Below are positions 25,113-33,383 of a stretch of 64,000 nt of DNA, in pieces. Made by a program: the position numbers and the translations under genes. Below the pieces are notes generated by a model. The model did no database searches and was not told where the DNA came from. It was given only the letters and a program-made list of their open reading frames with translations. Numbering within the stretch: the stretch's first letter is position 1; every line of letters starts with the position of its first letter. Source of the DNA: Hymenobacter sp. BRD128 (GTDB lineage: Bacteria; Bacteroidota; Bacteroidia; Cytophagales; Hymenobacteraceae); NCBI RefSeq assembly GCF_013256625.1, contig NZ_CP053908.1, forward strand, positions 1,860,001 to 1,924,000, given 5' to 3'.

Positions 25113-25814
25113 CTAGCCCAGCCGGCGGGCCAGCACGCGGGCCACGCTTTCGAGCCGCTGGGTGATGGGACGCACCACCTCGGCGTCGCCGAGGTCAATG
25201 CCCTGGCTGCGAGTAGCCAGGTAGCGGGCCAGGGCCGCGTTATCGTCCAGGGCCTTGCTTAGCTCGTGCTGCGCGTCTTCCCACTCGGCCAGCTGGCCGG
25301 CGGCCAGGTAGCGGTAGCGCAGCTCAATAGTTTGGCTCACGAGGCCCGCTAGCCGGGTCAGCAGCTCGGCCTCGGCGGCCGAGAAATCGCGGGCTTCTTT
25401 GCCAATGATGGCGAGCATACCCATGCGCGAGTTGTCTTCGGCCACCAGGGCGGCGCCGGCGTAAAAGTTGAGCCCGATAGCCTGCGCCACGTCGGGCTTA
25501 ATTAGCTCGCAGCTTTCGGGCTTGTAGTCGGATATTATTACCTTATCGGCGCTCAAAATTGCCGCCGAGCACATACTCTCGTTGCGCAGCAGGCCCGGGA
25601 TACCAGTAGCCCCGGTCAGGGCCTTAAACCACACAAACTCGGCATCGACGAGCGAGATAAGCGCGATGGGCACGCTGAAAAGCTGCGCCGCCCACGCTAC
25701 GTAATCGTCAAATATTTGCTCGGGCGTCGTATTCACAATCTGATACTGGTGCAGCGTGCGCAGGCGGGCAGCGTCGTGCGCAGGTATCAGCGAAGCAGGA
25801 AAATTGGTCGTCAT
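25113..25814 (-). CDS. GAF-domain protein
   Basis: A 233-residue cytosolic protein with one GAF domain (~residues 20-165: 'AAQLFSVPIALISLVDAEFV', 'VWFKALTG', 'NFYAGAALVAEDNSRMGMLA'). It has a ~65-residue C-terminal helical tail and no kinase, cyclase or DNA-binding output domain. A Cys in 'ESMCSAAI' lies where some GAFs bind a chromophore or sense redox state, but this is not diagnostic. It follows the pirin gene with zero spacing (TAG directly followed by ATG), so it is cotranscribed and may sense a signal linked to that gene. Confidence 0.8.
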   Translation of the reverse strand: MTTNFPASLIPAHDAARLRTLHQYQIVNTTPEQIFDDYVAWAAQLFSVPIALISLVDAEFVWFKALTGATGIPGLLRNESMCSAAILSADKVIISDYKPESCELIKPDVAQAIGLNFYAGAALVAEDNSRMGMLAIIGKEARDFSAAEAELLTRLAGLVSQTIELRYRYLAAGQLAEWEDAQHELSKALDDNAALARYLATRSQGIDLGDAEVVRPITQRLESVARVLARRLG

Positions 25815-26537
25815 CTAGTAATTCGCCTCGCTACCGGGCAGGTCAATCAAAATAAACTGGGCGTCTTTGGTGGCTTCGATATCGAGCACGTCTTCGGCGT
25901 CGAGGCGGGCCTGGTCGCTAGGCCCGAGCACGGTGCCGTTCACGGAGATACTGCCTTCCTTGACGTAGATAAAGGTAAGGCGAATGGGGAAAGTTTTGAA
26001 CGTCAGCTTTTTTCCGCAGTCCAGGTTGCTCCAGTAAATGGTGCTGTTCGAGTTCATGTACACCACGTCTTCGAGCACGCGCTGGCCCGTTACGAGGGGC
26101 ACCAGCTCGTTTTTTTTGCTTTTCAAAAAGCTCAGGTCTTTTTGCTCGTAGCTGGGAGCCAGCCCCTTCTGGCTCGGAATAAACCAGAGCTGGTAGAGGT
26201 GCAGGGGCTTGTCCTGGCGGTTCATTTCGCTGTGGGCCACGCCGGTGCCGGCCGTCATGCGCTGCACCTCACCGGCCGGAATGGCCGTGCGGTTGCCCAT
26301 CGTATCCTCGTGGCTCACCTCGCCTTCGAGTACCAGCGTCACTATTTCCATCTCGGAGTGCGGGTGCTGCGGAAAGCCATTCTGCGGCGCTACCGTGTCG
26401 TCGTTGAACACCCGCAACGGCCCGAAGTGCATATTGCCCCGGTCGAAATAATCGGCAAATGAGAACAAAAAATACGAATTGAGCCAGGCTACGGGAGCGG
26501 CGTGGTGGCGGGCAGCGGCAGGAATATGAGCAAGCAT
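25815..26537 (-). CDS. Pirin-family bicupin protein
   Basis: A 240-residue protein matching the pirin family (YhhW type): the N-terminal cupin carries 'GPLRVFNDDTVAPQNGF', then the metal-site motif 'PQHPHSEMEIVTLVLEGEV' with a His-x-His, a further His in 'GVAHSEMN' and a Glu; the C-terminal cupin is degenerate. YhhW-type pirins can have quercetinase activity, others act in regulation; the role here is unknown. The start ATG 26537 begins MLAHIPAAARHH. It is divergent from the amylase gene, with 377 nt between. Confidence 0.88.
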   Translation of the reverse strand: MLAHIPAAARHHAAPVAWLNSYFLFSFADYFDRGNMHFGPLRVFNDDTVAPQNGFPQHPHSEMEIVTLVLEGEVSHEDTMGNRTAIPAGEVQRMTAGTGVAHSEMNRQDKPLHLYQLWFIPSQKGLAPSYEQKDLSFLKSKKNELVPLVTGQRVLEDVVYMNSNSTIYWSNLDCGKKLTFKTFPIRLTFIYVKEGSISVNGTVLGPSDQARLDAEDVLDIEATKDAQFILIDLPGSEANY

Positions 26538-26914
26538 AGGGACTTGAAAAAAAGGCGGGCTAGCCAGAAAAGGTAACCTGCAACGCGTATGAACTGCAAA
26601 TTAGCCGTCGGGGTTACCTGAGTTTTGCGCGGCTAAGGCGGCAGCCCGGCGCTTACCATCAAATTATACAATATAATGCCTGGTTTTACCAAAGACGTCT
26701 TCCGCAAACGTTTGCAGAAGCATTACCCTACAAATCGGGCTTTAGCCCCTATATAAGGAATTAATTTGACGATAATGGTCCTTGTTTTACGCTAAATAAT
26801 TCGAACAAAAATTGTCATCCGCTTTTAGTCATCATAAAAAAAGTCTAAATCTTATTGTGCGGTAGTGCGGGAATTTCGCTAACATTGCAGCGTCCTTTTT
26901 CCCACTCAAACCAC
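26538..26914. other. Long intergenic region between pirin and amylase genes
   Basis: 377 nt, clearly more AT-rich than the flanks, with no convincing gene. The chance frame after the ATG at 26677 is only 26 codons. It holds the LacI-type palindrome at 26704-26715, a small GGGC-TTTA-GCCC hairpin near 26738, and T-rich tracts before the amylase start that could hold its promoter. A TAACATTG near 26880, one mismatch from TAnnTTTG, is a weak -7 candidate. Confidence 0.6.
26704..26715. promoter_or_regulatory. LacI-family-type operator candidate upstream of amylase
   Basis: GCAAACGTTTGC is a perfect 12-bp palindrome with the central CG typical of LacI/GalR-family operators (the PurR and MalR-like class). 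It lies ~200 bp before the alpha-amylase start. Control of starch use by a LacI-type regulator is known in several bacteria; no such regulator gene is in this window. Confidence 0.6.
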
Positions 26915-28702
26915 ATGTATACACCCCTACCCGGGACCACGCGCCTCGCAGGCGCGGCGGCCCTCCTGTTTTTAGCCGGCTGCGCCAAAGAGGCCGCCGC
27001 GCCCAGCACTGCCGCGCCGGCTAGCCTGAGCACCACCAGCAACGCCTCGGCCGTGCCGGGCACCATGATGCAGGGCTTTTACTGGGACGTGCCCCAGAGT
27101 ACCAGCGGCCAGACCTGGTGGCAGGTGCTGAGCGGACAGGCCAGCGAGCTGAGCCAGGCCGGCATCACGGCCATGTGGCTGCCGCCAGCCTACAAGGGCG
27201 CGGCCGGCTCCAACGACGATGGCTACGGCGTATACGACCGCTACGACCTGGGCGAGTTCAACCAAAAAGGCTCGGTGGCCACCCGCTACGGCACCCTGGC
27301 CCAGCTGCAAAGCTGCATTAGCAGTCTCCACGGCAAAGGCATCCAGGTCTACGAAGACATGGTAATGAACCACTTCATGGGCGCCGATGCCCAGGAGAGC
27401 TTCACCTACAACGGCACCAACTACAACGTCTGGACCAGCTTTACCTACCCGGCCCGCGCCAATAAGTACAGCACCTATCAGTGGCACTACTACAATTTCA
27501 ACGGCGCCCAGCAGGCTCCCAACAACGGCTGGTACCAGTGGAACCCCTGGGACTTTCAGCCCTATAACAACGGCGACGCCTACGACAACCTCATGGGCTG
27601 CGAGGTGCGCTACGCCGACCAGAACCAGGTCAACGAAACCATTAAGTGGGGCAACTGGATGACCACCACGCTGGGCCTGGATGGCTACCGCGTCGATGCC
27701 GGCAAGCACATGCTGACCTCGTTTCTCAACAGCTGGTTCGACGGCGTGAAAAGCTCACGCTTTGCCGTGAGCGAAGTATGGTTTAACAGCGTGAGTGAGT
27801 TGCAGAACTACATTTCGGCCACGGGCGGGCGCACGAGCCTGTTCGACGTGCCGCTGCACTACACGTTCAAGGCCATGAGCGACGGCAACGGCTCGTGGGA
27901 CATGCGCGGGCTGGAGTTTGCCGGCCTCACCGAGGCCGACGGCGTGCACTCCGTCTCGTTTGTGGACAACCACGACACCGATAATTCGGGCGGGCTGTAC
28001 TCACCCGTCGTCAACCTGAAGATGCTGGCCTACGCCTACATTCTAACCCGCGAGAAGGGCTACCCCTGCGTCTTCTACAAGGACTACTACAACTACGGCC
28101 TCGGTGCCCAGATTAAAACCCTGAACCTCATTCGGCAGGCGCACGCCTACGGAGCGGGCTTCGAGTACACCAGCGTCGATGATGCCGACGTGTACGCCTA
28201 CTCGCGCGCCGGCGATGCGTCGCACACCGGCCTGCTGGTTATGCTCAACGATGGCAGCAGCAATGCCACCAAGACCATCAGCTCGCCCTTTAAGAATGCC
28301 ACGCTAACGGACCTGACCGGCAACAACTCCAGCACCATCACTACCGATGCCAACGGCTCGGCTAGCTTCCCGGTCAACTCCCGCTCGTATTCGGTATGGG
28401 TGCCCAAGCCCACCACCAGCGTAACGTTTAACATCAACTACAGCAACACCGTGTCGGGCCAGAACCTCTACATCGTGGGCAGCACCGGCCAGCTAGGCTC
28501 CTGGAACACGGCCAATGCCATCCAGCTCAGCGGCGCGGCCTACCCCAACTGGACCGTGACCATCCCGCTGACTACCGGCATCGGGGTGCAGTACAAGTAC
28601 TTCCGCAAAGATGGCTCGGGCAGCATCCTGTGGGAAACCGACCCCAACAACTCCCTCACCCCTAGCGGCACTACCCAGACCGTGACCGATACCTGGCACT
28701 GA
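26915..28702 (+). CDS. GH13 alpha-amylase lipoprotein with C-terminal CBM20-like starch-binding domain
   Basis: A 595-residue protein. ATG 26915 is chosen over an open frame 20 codons longer because MYTPLPGTTRLAGAAALLFL leads into lipobox AGC. The GH13 (beta/alpha)8 barrel has 'YEDMVMNHFMG' (region I), 'GYRVDAGKH' with the nucleophile Asp261, 'FAVSEVW' with the acid/base Glu287 and 'FVDNHDTD' with Asp354. A beta domain follows. The last ~95 residues ('VTFNINYSNTVSGQNLYIVG', 'QLGSWNT', 'VQYKYFRKDGSG', 'WETDPNN') are a CBM20-type starch-binding module. It cuts alpha-1,4-glucan at the cell surface or periplasm. No SusC/SusD genes adjoin. Confidence 0.95.
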   Translation: MYTPLPGTTRLAGAAALLFLAGCAKEAAAPSTAAPASLSTTSNASAVPGTMMQGFYWDVPQSTSGQTWWQVLSGQASELSQAGITAMWLPPAYKGAAGSNDDGYGVYDRYDLGEFNQKGSVATRYGTLAQLQSCISSLHGKGIQVYEDMVMNHFMGADAQESFTYNGTNYNVWTSFTYPARANKYSTYQWHYYNFNGAQQAPNNGWYQWNPWDFQPYNNGDAYDNLMGCEVRYADQNQVNETIKWGNWMTTTLGLDGYRVDAGKHMLTSFLNSWFDGVKSSRFAVSEVWFNSVSELQNYISATGGRTSLFDVPLHYTFKAMSDGNGSWDMRGLEFAGLTEADGVHSVSFVDNHDTDNSGGLYSPVVNLKMLAYAYILTREKGYPCVFYKDYYNYGLGAQIKTLNLIRQAHAYGAGFEYTSVDDADVYAYSRAGDASHTGLLVMLNDGSSNATKTISSPFKNATLTDLTGNNSSTITTDANGSASFPVNSRSYSVWVPKPTTSVTFNINYSNTVSGQNLYIVGSTGQLGSWNTANAIQLSGAAYPNWTVTIPLTTGIGVQYKYFRKDGSGSILWETDPNNSLTPSGTTQTVTDTWH

Positions 28703-28724
28703 GTCGGGCTTAACGCTTAACTAA

Positions 28725-28775
28725 GTAAACAGGAACGTCGTGCTGCGCTAGTCGCGGCACGACGTTCCTGTTTAC
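28725..28775. repeat. 19-bp perfect hairpin after the amylase gene
   Basis: Left arm 28725-28743 and right arm 28757-28775 are exact reverse complements (GTAAACAGGAACGTCGTGC), with a 13-nt loop. It may terminate the amylase transcript, though a U-tract after the stem is poor (TTTAC). It resembles dispersed hairpin elements of Bacteroidetes genomes. Confidence 0.75.
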
Positions 28776-28850
28776 GGGCTGGTATCTCGTAACGCTGCTC
28801 GGCCGGCGCGCAGCCCGCACCTTTGCGGCCGCAACCTTATTTCCTACCCC

Positions 28851-30260
28851 ATGACCCCATCCACCCGCCTCGAACACGATTTCCTGGGCGAATTGCCCAT
28901 TCCGAATGATGCCTACTACGGCATCCAGACCCTGCGCGCGCTCGACAATTTTCACATCACGGGCATTCCCATCAAGGTTGAGCCGTTATTTGTGCAGGCG
29001 CTGGCCTTCGTGAAAAAAGGCGCCGCGCTGGCTAATAAAGAACTCGGCGTGCTCGACCCGGCCATTGCCGATGCCATCGTGGCCGCCTGCGACCGCGTGA
29101 CTAGCGGCGAGTTCGATAATCAGTTCCTGACCGACATGATTCAGGGCGGCGCCGGCACCTCGGTGAATATGAACGCCAACGAGGTAATCGCCAACGTGGC
29201 TCTGGAGCTGATGGGCCACCAGAAGGGCGAATACCAGTACTGCCACCCCAACAACCACGTCAATTGCTCGCAAAGCACCAACGACGCCTACCCCACCGCC
29301 TTCCGTATCGCGCTCAACAACAAGCTGGCCGGCTACCGCGATATGCTCTCGCAGCTAGCCGACGCCTTTTTTGCCAAGGGCAATGAGTTTCAGAACGTGC
29401 TCAAGATGGGCCGCACCCAGCTCCAGGATGCCGTGCCCATGAGCATGGGCGACGAGTTCCGGGCCTTTGCCACCAACCTGCGCGAAGAGCTGCTGCGCAT
29501 TGATGACTCGCGCCGGCTCATTGCCGAAATCAACATGGGCGCCACCGCCATTGGCACCCGCGTCAACGCGCCCGAGGGCTATCCCGAACTCGTGACCCAG
29601 CACCTGCGCCAGATAACCGGCCTCGACCTGAGCCTGGCCGGCGACCTCATCGAGGCCACCTACGACACCGGCGCCTACGTGCAGCTCTCGGGCGTACTCA
29701 AGCGCACAGCGGTGAAGCTGAGCAAGATATGCAATGATTTACGCCTGCTTTCATCCGGCCCGCGCTGCGGCATCAACGAAATAAACCTGCCTGCTCTGCA
29801 ACCCGGCTCCAGCATCATGCCCGGCAAGGTAAACCCCGTGGTGCCCGAAGTGGTGAACCAAACGGCCTTTTACGTTATCGGCGCCGACCTCACCGTGACG
29901 ATGGCCGCCGAGGCCGGTCAGCTTCAGCTCAACGTGATGGAGCCGGTTATCAGCTTCGCGCTCTTCACCAGCATCTCGTACATGACCAACGCCTGCCGCA
30001 CGCTGCGCGAAAAATGCGTACTTGGCATCACCGCCAACGCCGAGCATGCCGCTAGCATGGTTTACAACAGCATCGGCATCGTAACTCAACTCAACCCCGT
30101 ACTCGGCTACGAAGCCAGTGCCAGCATTGCCAAAGAGGCCCTAGCCACCGGCAAATCGGTGCACGACATCGCCGTAACCGAGCGCCGCTTATTGACCCAG
30201 GAGAAATGGGACGAGATTTTCACGTTTGAAAACCTTATCCGGCCGGTGTTTATGAAGTAA
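28851..30260 (+). CDS. aspA: Aspartate ammonia-lyase (aspartase)
   Basis: A 469-residue protein of the fumarase/aspartase superfamily with all three conserved regions: 'GAGTSVNMNANEVIANVALE', 'NHVNCSQSTNDAYPTAFRIA' and the signature 'GSSIMPGKVNPVVPE' (about residues 318-332) on the mobile catalytic loop. 'MGRTQLQDAVPMSMGDEF' also matches. It converts L-aspartate to fumarate and ammonia in the cytosol, feeding amino-acid carbon into the TCA cycle. Distinguished from fumarase by the aspartase-like 'RTQLQDAVP' (fumarases usually have 'RTHLQDA'). A long hairpin element follows the stop. Confidence 0.94.
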   Translation: MTPSTRLEHDFLGELPIPNDAYYGIQTLRALDNFHITGIPIKVEPLFVQALAFVKKGAALANKELGVLDPAIADAIVAACDRVTSGEFDNQFLTDMIQGGAGTSVNMNANEVIANVALELMGHQKGEYQYCHPNNHVNCSQSTNDAYPTAFRIALNNKLAGYRDMLSQLADAFFAKGNEFQNVLKMGRTQLQDAVPMSMGDEFRAFATNLREELLRIDDSRRLIAEINMGATAIGTRVNAPEGYPELVTQHLRQITGLDLSLAGDLIEATYDTGAYVQLSGVLKRTAVKLSKICNDLRLLSSGPRCGINEINLPALQPGSSIMPGKVNPVVPEVVNQTAFYVIGADLTVTMAAEAGQLQLNVMEPVISFALFTSISYMTNACRTLREKCVLGITANAEHAASMVYNSIGIVTQLNPVLGYEASASIAKEALATGKSVHDIAVTERRLLTQEKWDEIFTFENLIRPVFMK

Positions 30261-30267
30261 AAACGGC

Positions 30268-30352
30268 TGTCCTGCTGAACCTGCGAAGCATCTTTTCACG
30301 TCCGAACGACTTGTTTGGCGGTGAAAAGATGCTTCGCAAGTTCAGCAGGACA
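30268..30352. repeat. 32-bp imperfect hairpin element (REP-like)
   Basis: Arms 30268-30299 and 30321-30352 pair over 32 bp with a single mismatch and a 21-nt loop. It starts 8 nt after the aspA stop and lies between convergent genes. The arm contains CTGCGAAGCATCTTTTCAC, which resembles a dispersed repeat recalled from Hymenobacter genomes; this has not been checked by search. It probably also stops transcription. Confidence 0.75.
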
Positions 30353-30375
30353 CCTATCTTCTATGCAGGTAATCG

Positions 30376-30945
30376 CTAGACTGTCGGGTTCTCAATCTCC
30401 CTGGCTAGCTCGGCGTACCACTCAGCGCCGTACTTGCGCTCCAGCGGCTCCTGCAAAAACTTATACACTGGTACCCCTAGCTTGGCCCCGAAGGAACAGG
30501 CCGGCGAACAGATATCCCAGCGGTCGTAGTTGAGCGCTTCGAAGCCCTCGTATTTGGTGATGCGAATCGGGTATAAGTGGCAGCTAATCGGCTTCTTAAA
30601 GCTAGTGGCGCCGGCCAGATAAGCCTGCTCGATGCCGCACTTCAGAATGCCGCGCTCATCGTAGAGCGCGTAGGCGCACTCGCGGTCGTTGATGGTCGTG
30701 GTGCTGTAGTCGCCCTCCCAGTCTTCGATATAAAGCCCCTGGGCCGCAATAGCTTGCTTGCCGGCTTCGGTCAGAAAGGGTTCAATCTTGGGGTACTCGT
30801 TCTTCAGAACTTCCAGCTCGGCCAGTTCCAGCGGCGCGCCAAGGTCGCCCTCCACGCAGCAGGCGCCCTTGCAAGCCTCTAGGTTGCACACGAAGAAGTT
30901 TTCGGCCACATCGTCTGAGATAACGGTATTTTGGATAACAATCAT
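30376..30945 (-). CDS. DUF3109 family protein
   Basis: A 189-residue cytosolic protein. ATG 30945 gives [20 protein letters not shown]; the open frame extends ten codons further up without support. The Cys-rich opening '[20 protein letters not shown]', plus later Cys residues in 'ECAYALYDE', 'CGIEQAYL', 'SCHLYPIRI' and 'ICSPACSFG', is the DUF3109 pattern and resembles a metal or iron-sulfur site (like YkgJ-type CxnCxnCC proteins). Function is unknown. It is divergent from the helicase gene (148 nt between starts). Confidence 0.88.
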   Translation of the reverse strand: MIVIQNTVISDDVAENFFVCNLEACKGACCVEGDLGAPLELAELEVLKNEYPKIEPFLTEAGKQAIAAQGLYIEDWEGDYSTTTINDRECAYALYDERGILKCGIEQAYLAGATSFKKPISCHLYPIRITKYEGFEALNYDRWDICSPACSFGAKLGVPVYKFLQEPLERKYGAEWYAELAREIENPTV

Positions 30946-31053
30946 GGGATGGCGCGAATTTATCGGCGATAACAAGCGGTTAGTAACGAGCGGCGCGGCG
31001 ATGGCTTTGCCAAAAGCAGTAGCACAAAGATACCGCCCTGCCCCCGCCCAACT

Positions 31054-31061
31054 TATCTTTG
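31054..31061 (+). promoter_or_regulatory. Bacteroidetes-type -7 box before the helicase gene
   Basis: TATCTTTG fits the Bacteroidetes primary-sigma -7 consensus TAnnTTTG. It lies 32 nt before the helicase ATG. No clear TTG -33 box is seen at the expected distance. Confidence 0.5.
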
Positions 31062-31093
31062 TCAGCTAGCCGCCCACGGGGCGGCCTCTTCGT

Positions 31094-33340
31094 ATGGCTT
31101 TAGATTATCACGCTCTTTTAAACCACTCGCAGGCTGCCGCCGTGCTCCAAACGGAAGGCCCCTGCATGATTATTGCCGGCGCCGGCTCGGGCAAAACCCG
31201 GGTGCTCACGTACCGCATTGCGCACCTGCTCGAACAGGGCGTGGACCCGTTCAACATCCTGGCCCTCACCTTCACTAACAAGGCAGCCAAGGAGATGCGC
31301 GCCCGCATTGAGAAGGTAGTCGGCCCGCAGGCCAAAAACCTGTGGATGGGCACTTTTCACTCCGTCTTCGCCAAAATTCTGCGCTCCGAGGCCGAGCGCA
31401 TCGGCTTCCCGCGCTCGTTCACCATCTACGACACGCAGGATAGCAAGACCCTCATCGGTCAGATTGTAAAGGAGTTGGAGCTAGATGACAAGCTTTACAA
31501 GGCCAGCACCGTGCTCGGCCGCATCTCGGCCGCTAAAAACAAGCTGATTTCGCACGCGCAGTACCTCAGCGACCCCGTTATCAAGCAGGATGATGAGGCG
31601 GCGCTACGGCCCAAAATTGGCGTAATTTATCAACAGTATCAGCAGCGCTGCTTCAAGGCCGGCGCGATGGATTTTGATGACCTGTTGTTTCAAACCAACG
31701 TCTTGTTCCGCGACCATCCGGATATTCTGAATAAATACCAGAATAAATTTCGGTTTGTGATGGTAGACGAATACCAGGACACCAACTACTCGCAGTATTT
31801 AATCACCCGCAAGCTAGCCGCTAAAGAGCGTAATATCTGCGTGGTAGGCGACGACGCGCAGAGTATTTACGCCTTCCGCGGCGCGGATATTTCCAACATT
31901 CTCAACTTCGAGAAGGATTATCCCGAGCTGAATGTATTTAAGCTGGAACAGAATTATCGCTCTACTAAAAATATTGTGTGGGCGGCTAACTCAGTTATTA
32001 AAAATAACCAGCAGCAACTGCGCAAAAACGTATTTTCGGATAACGAAACCGGCCATTTAATCGAAGTAATTAAGGCTGCTTCTGATAATGAGGAGGGCAA
32101 ATTAATTGCCCAGTCGATATACGAGGACAAGATGAACCAGCATCTGTCCTACGACGATTTTGCCATCCTCTACCGTACCAACGCCCAGAGCCGGGCAATG
32201 GAAGAGGCCCTGCGCAAATTAAATATCCGCTACAAGATTGTGGGCGGCCTGAGCTTTTATCAGCGCAAGGAAATCAAGGATTTAGTGGCGTATTTGCGCC
32301 TCACGGTAAACCCTAACGACGAGCAGGCACTGCGCCGGGTAATTAATTATCCCAAGCGCGGTATTGGGGATACTACCATTAGCAAGTTAATTAATTCAGC
32401 CGAGGAAGCCAACCACACCATTTGGGAAGTGGTGAGCAACGCCGACCAGTTTTTGCCGGCTAGGGTGTCAAATCCCGTGGTGGGCTTTGCTGAGAAAATA
32501 AAGAGTTACACCGTAGTAGCGGGCAAGGAAGACGCCTTTGAAGCAGCCAAATTCATTGCCAAAAACTCGGGCATGATTGAGGAATTGTACGCCGATAAGA
32601 GCATCGAAGGCTTATCGCGCTACGAAAACATTCAGGAACTGCTCAACGGTATTAAAGAATACGTGGACGACCCCGAGCGCGAGGATAAGTCGCTAGGGGC
32701 CTTTTTACAGGATATTGCCCTCGTCACGGATTCCGACCTGAAGGACGCCGCCCAGGAAGGCGAGGCCGTGACGCTGATGACCATTCACTCGGCTAAAGGC
32801 CTGGAATTTCGCAACGTATACATCGTGGGCCTGGAGGAAAACCTTTTCCCGAGCCAGATGATGATAACCTCGCGCGCCGACCTAGAAGAAGAGCGCCGGC
32901 TATTCTACGTGGCCATCACGCGAGCCGAGAAAAAGCTGACACTCAGCTACGCCACCTCGCGCTACCAGTGGGGCAACCTGCGCTCGTGCGAAAAGTCACG
33001 CTTCCTGGATGAGATTGACCCGCAGTATCTTAACGTGAAATTTGCGGCCGGTCCGGTGGTGAGCGACACGCCCGTGCAGCACGTATTTGAGCGGCGCTCG
33101 AACCTCGTGGCCGCCCCGGTGCGTAAGACGGTACCAACCAAGTACGTGGCCCCGGCCGACTTCCAACCCTCCGACACGAGTAACTTGCAGGCCGGCCAGC
33201 GCGTCGAGCACGCCAAATTTGGCTTTGGCAAGGTAGCTACGCTCGAAAAGCAGAACGGTACCGTGAAGGCGATTATTCAGTTTGAAGAAGTTGGCGAGAA
33301 AACGCTGCTGCTGAGCTTTGCCAAGCTGCGGGTATTATAG
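31094..33340 (+). CDS. pcrA: UvrD/PcrA-family superfamily 1 DNA helicase
   Basis: A 748-residue 3'-5' helicase. Motifs in order: Q motif 'LNHSQAAAV', Walker A 'IIAGAGSGKTRVL' (~residues 26-38), 'LTFTNKAAKEMRARI' (Ia), Walker B 'FVMVDEYQDTNYSQY', 'CVVGDDAQSIYAFRGAD' (III), 'LEQNYRSTKNIV' (IV), 'MTIHSAKGLEFRNVYIVGLE' (V) and 'RRLFYVAITRAEKKL' (VI). The C-terminal 'RVEHAKFGFGKVATLE' is the Tudor-like PcrA tail that contacts RNA polymerase. It acts in repair and in removing stalled complexes. Roughly 31,900-32,420 is strikingly AT-rich (37-42 % in lines counted by eye) within an otherwise GC-rich gene. Confidence 0.95.
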   Translation: MALDYHALLNHSQAAAVLQTEGPCMIIAGAGSGKTRVLTYRIAHLLEQGVDPFNILALTFTNKAAKEMRARIEKVVGPQAKNLWMGTFHSVFAKILRSEAERIGFPRSFTIYDTQDSKTLIGQIVKELELDDKLYKASTVLGRISAAKNKLISHAQYLSDPVIKQDDEAALRPKIGVIYQQYQQRCFKAGAMDFDDLLFQTNVLFRDHPDILNKYQNKFRFVMVDEYQDTNYSQYLITRKLAAKERNICVVGDDAQSIYAFRGADISNILNFEKDYPELNVFKLEQNYRSTKNIVWAANSVIKNNQQQLRKNVFSDNETGHLIEVIKAASDNEEGKLIAQSIYEDKMNQHLSYDDFAILYRTNAQSRAMEEALRKLNIRYKIVGGLSFYQRKEIKDLVAYLRLTVNPNDEQALRRVINYPKRGIGDTTISKLINSAEEANHTIWEVVSNADQFLPARVSNPVVGFAEKIKSYTVVAGKEDAFEAAKFIAKNSGMIEELYADKSIEGLSRYENIQELLNGIKEYVDDPEREDKSLGAFLQDIALVTDSDLKDAAQEGEAVTLMTIHSAKGLEFRNVYIVGLEENLFPSQMMITSRADLEEERRLFYVAITRAEKKLTLSYATSRYQWGNLRSCEKSRFLDEIDPQYLNVKFAAGPVVSDTPVQHVFERRSNLVAAPVRKTVPTKYVAPADFQPSDTSNLQAGQRVEHAKFGFGKVATLEKQNGTVKAIIQFEEVGEKTLLLSFAKLRVL

Positions 33341-33344
33341 ATTT

Positions 33345-33352
33345 TATTTTTG
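33345..33352 (+). promoter_or_regulatory. -7 box candidate before the DUF4290 gene
   Basis: TATTTTTG matches TAnnTTTG. It lies just after the helicase stop and 32 nt before the DUF4290 ATG, the same spacing as at the helicase gene. Confidence 0.45.
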
Positions 33353-33383
33353 CGGCCCGGGCTAGCCGGGCTGCCCTAGTTCC

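Noticed and set aside
26677..26757. 26-codon ORF in the amylase upstream region as a leader peptide
   Set aside because: It overlaps the palindrome, has no regulatory codon run and no support beyond chance.
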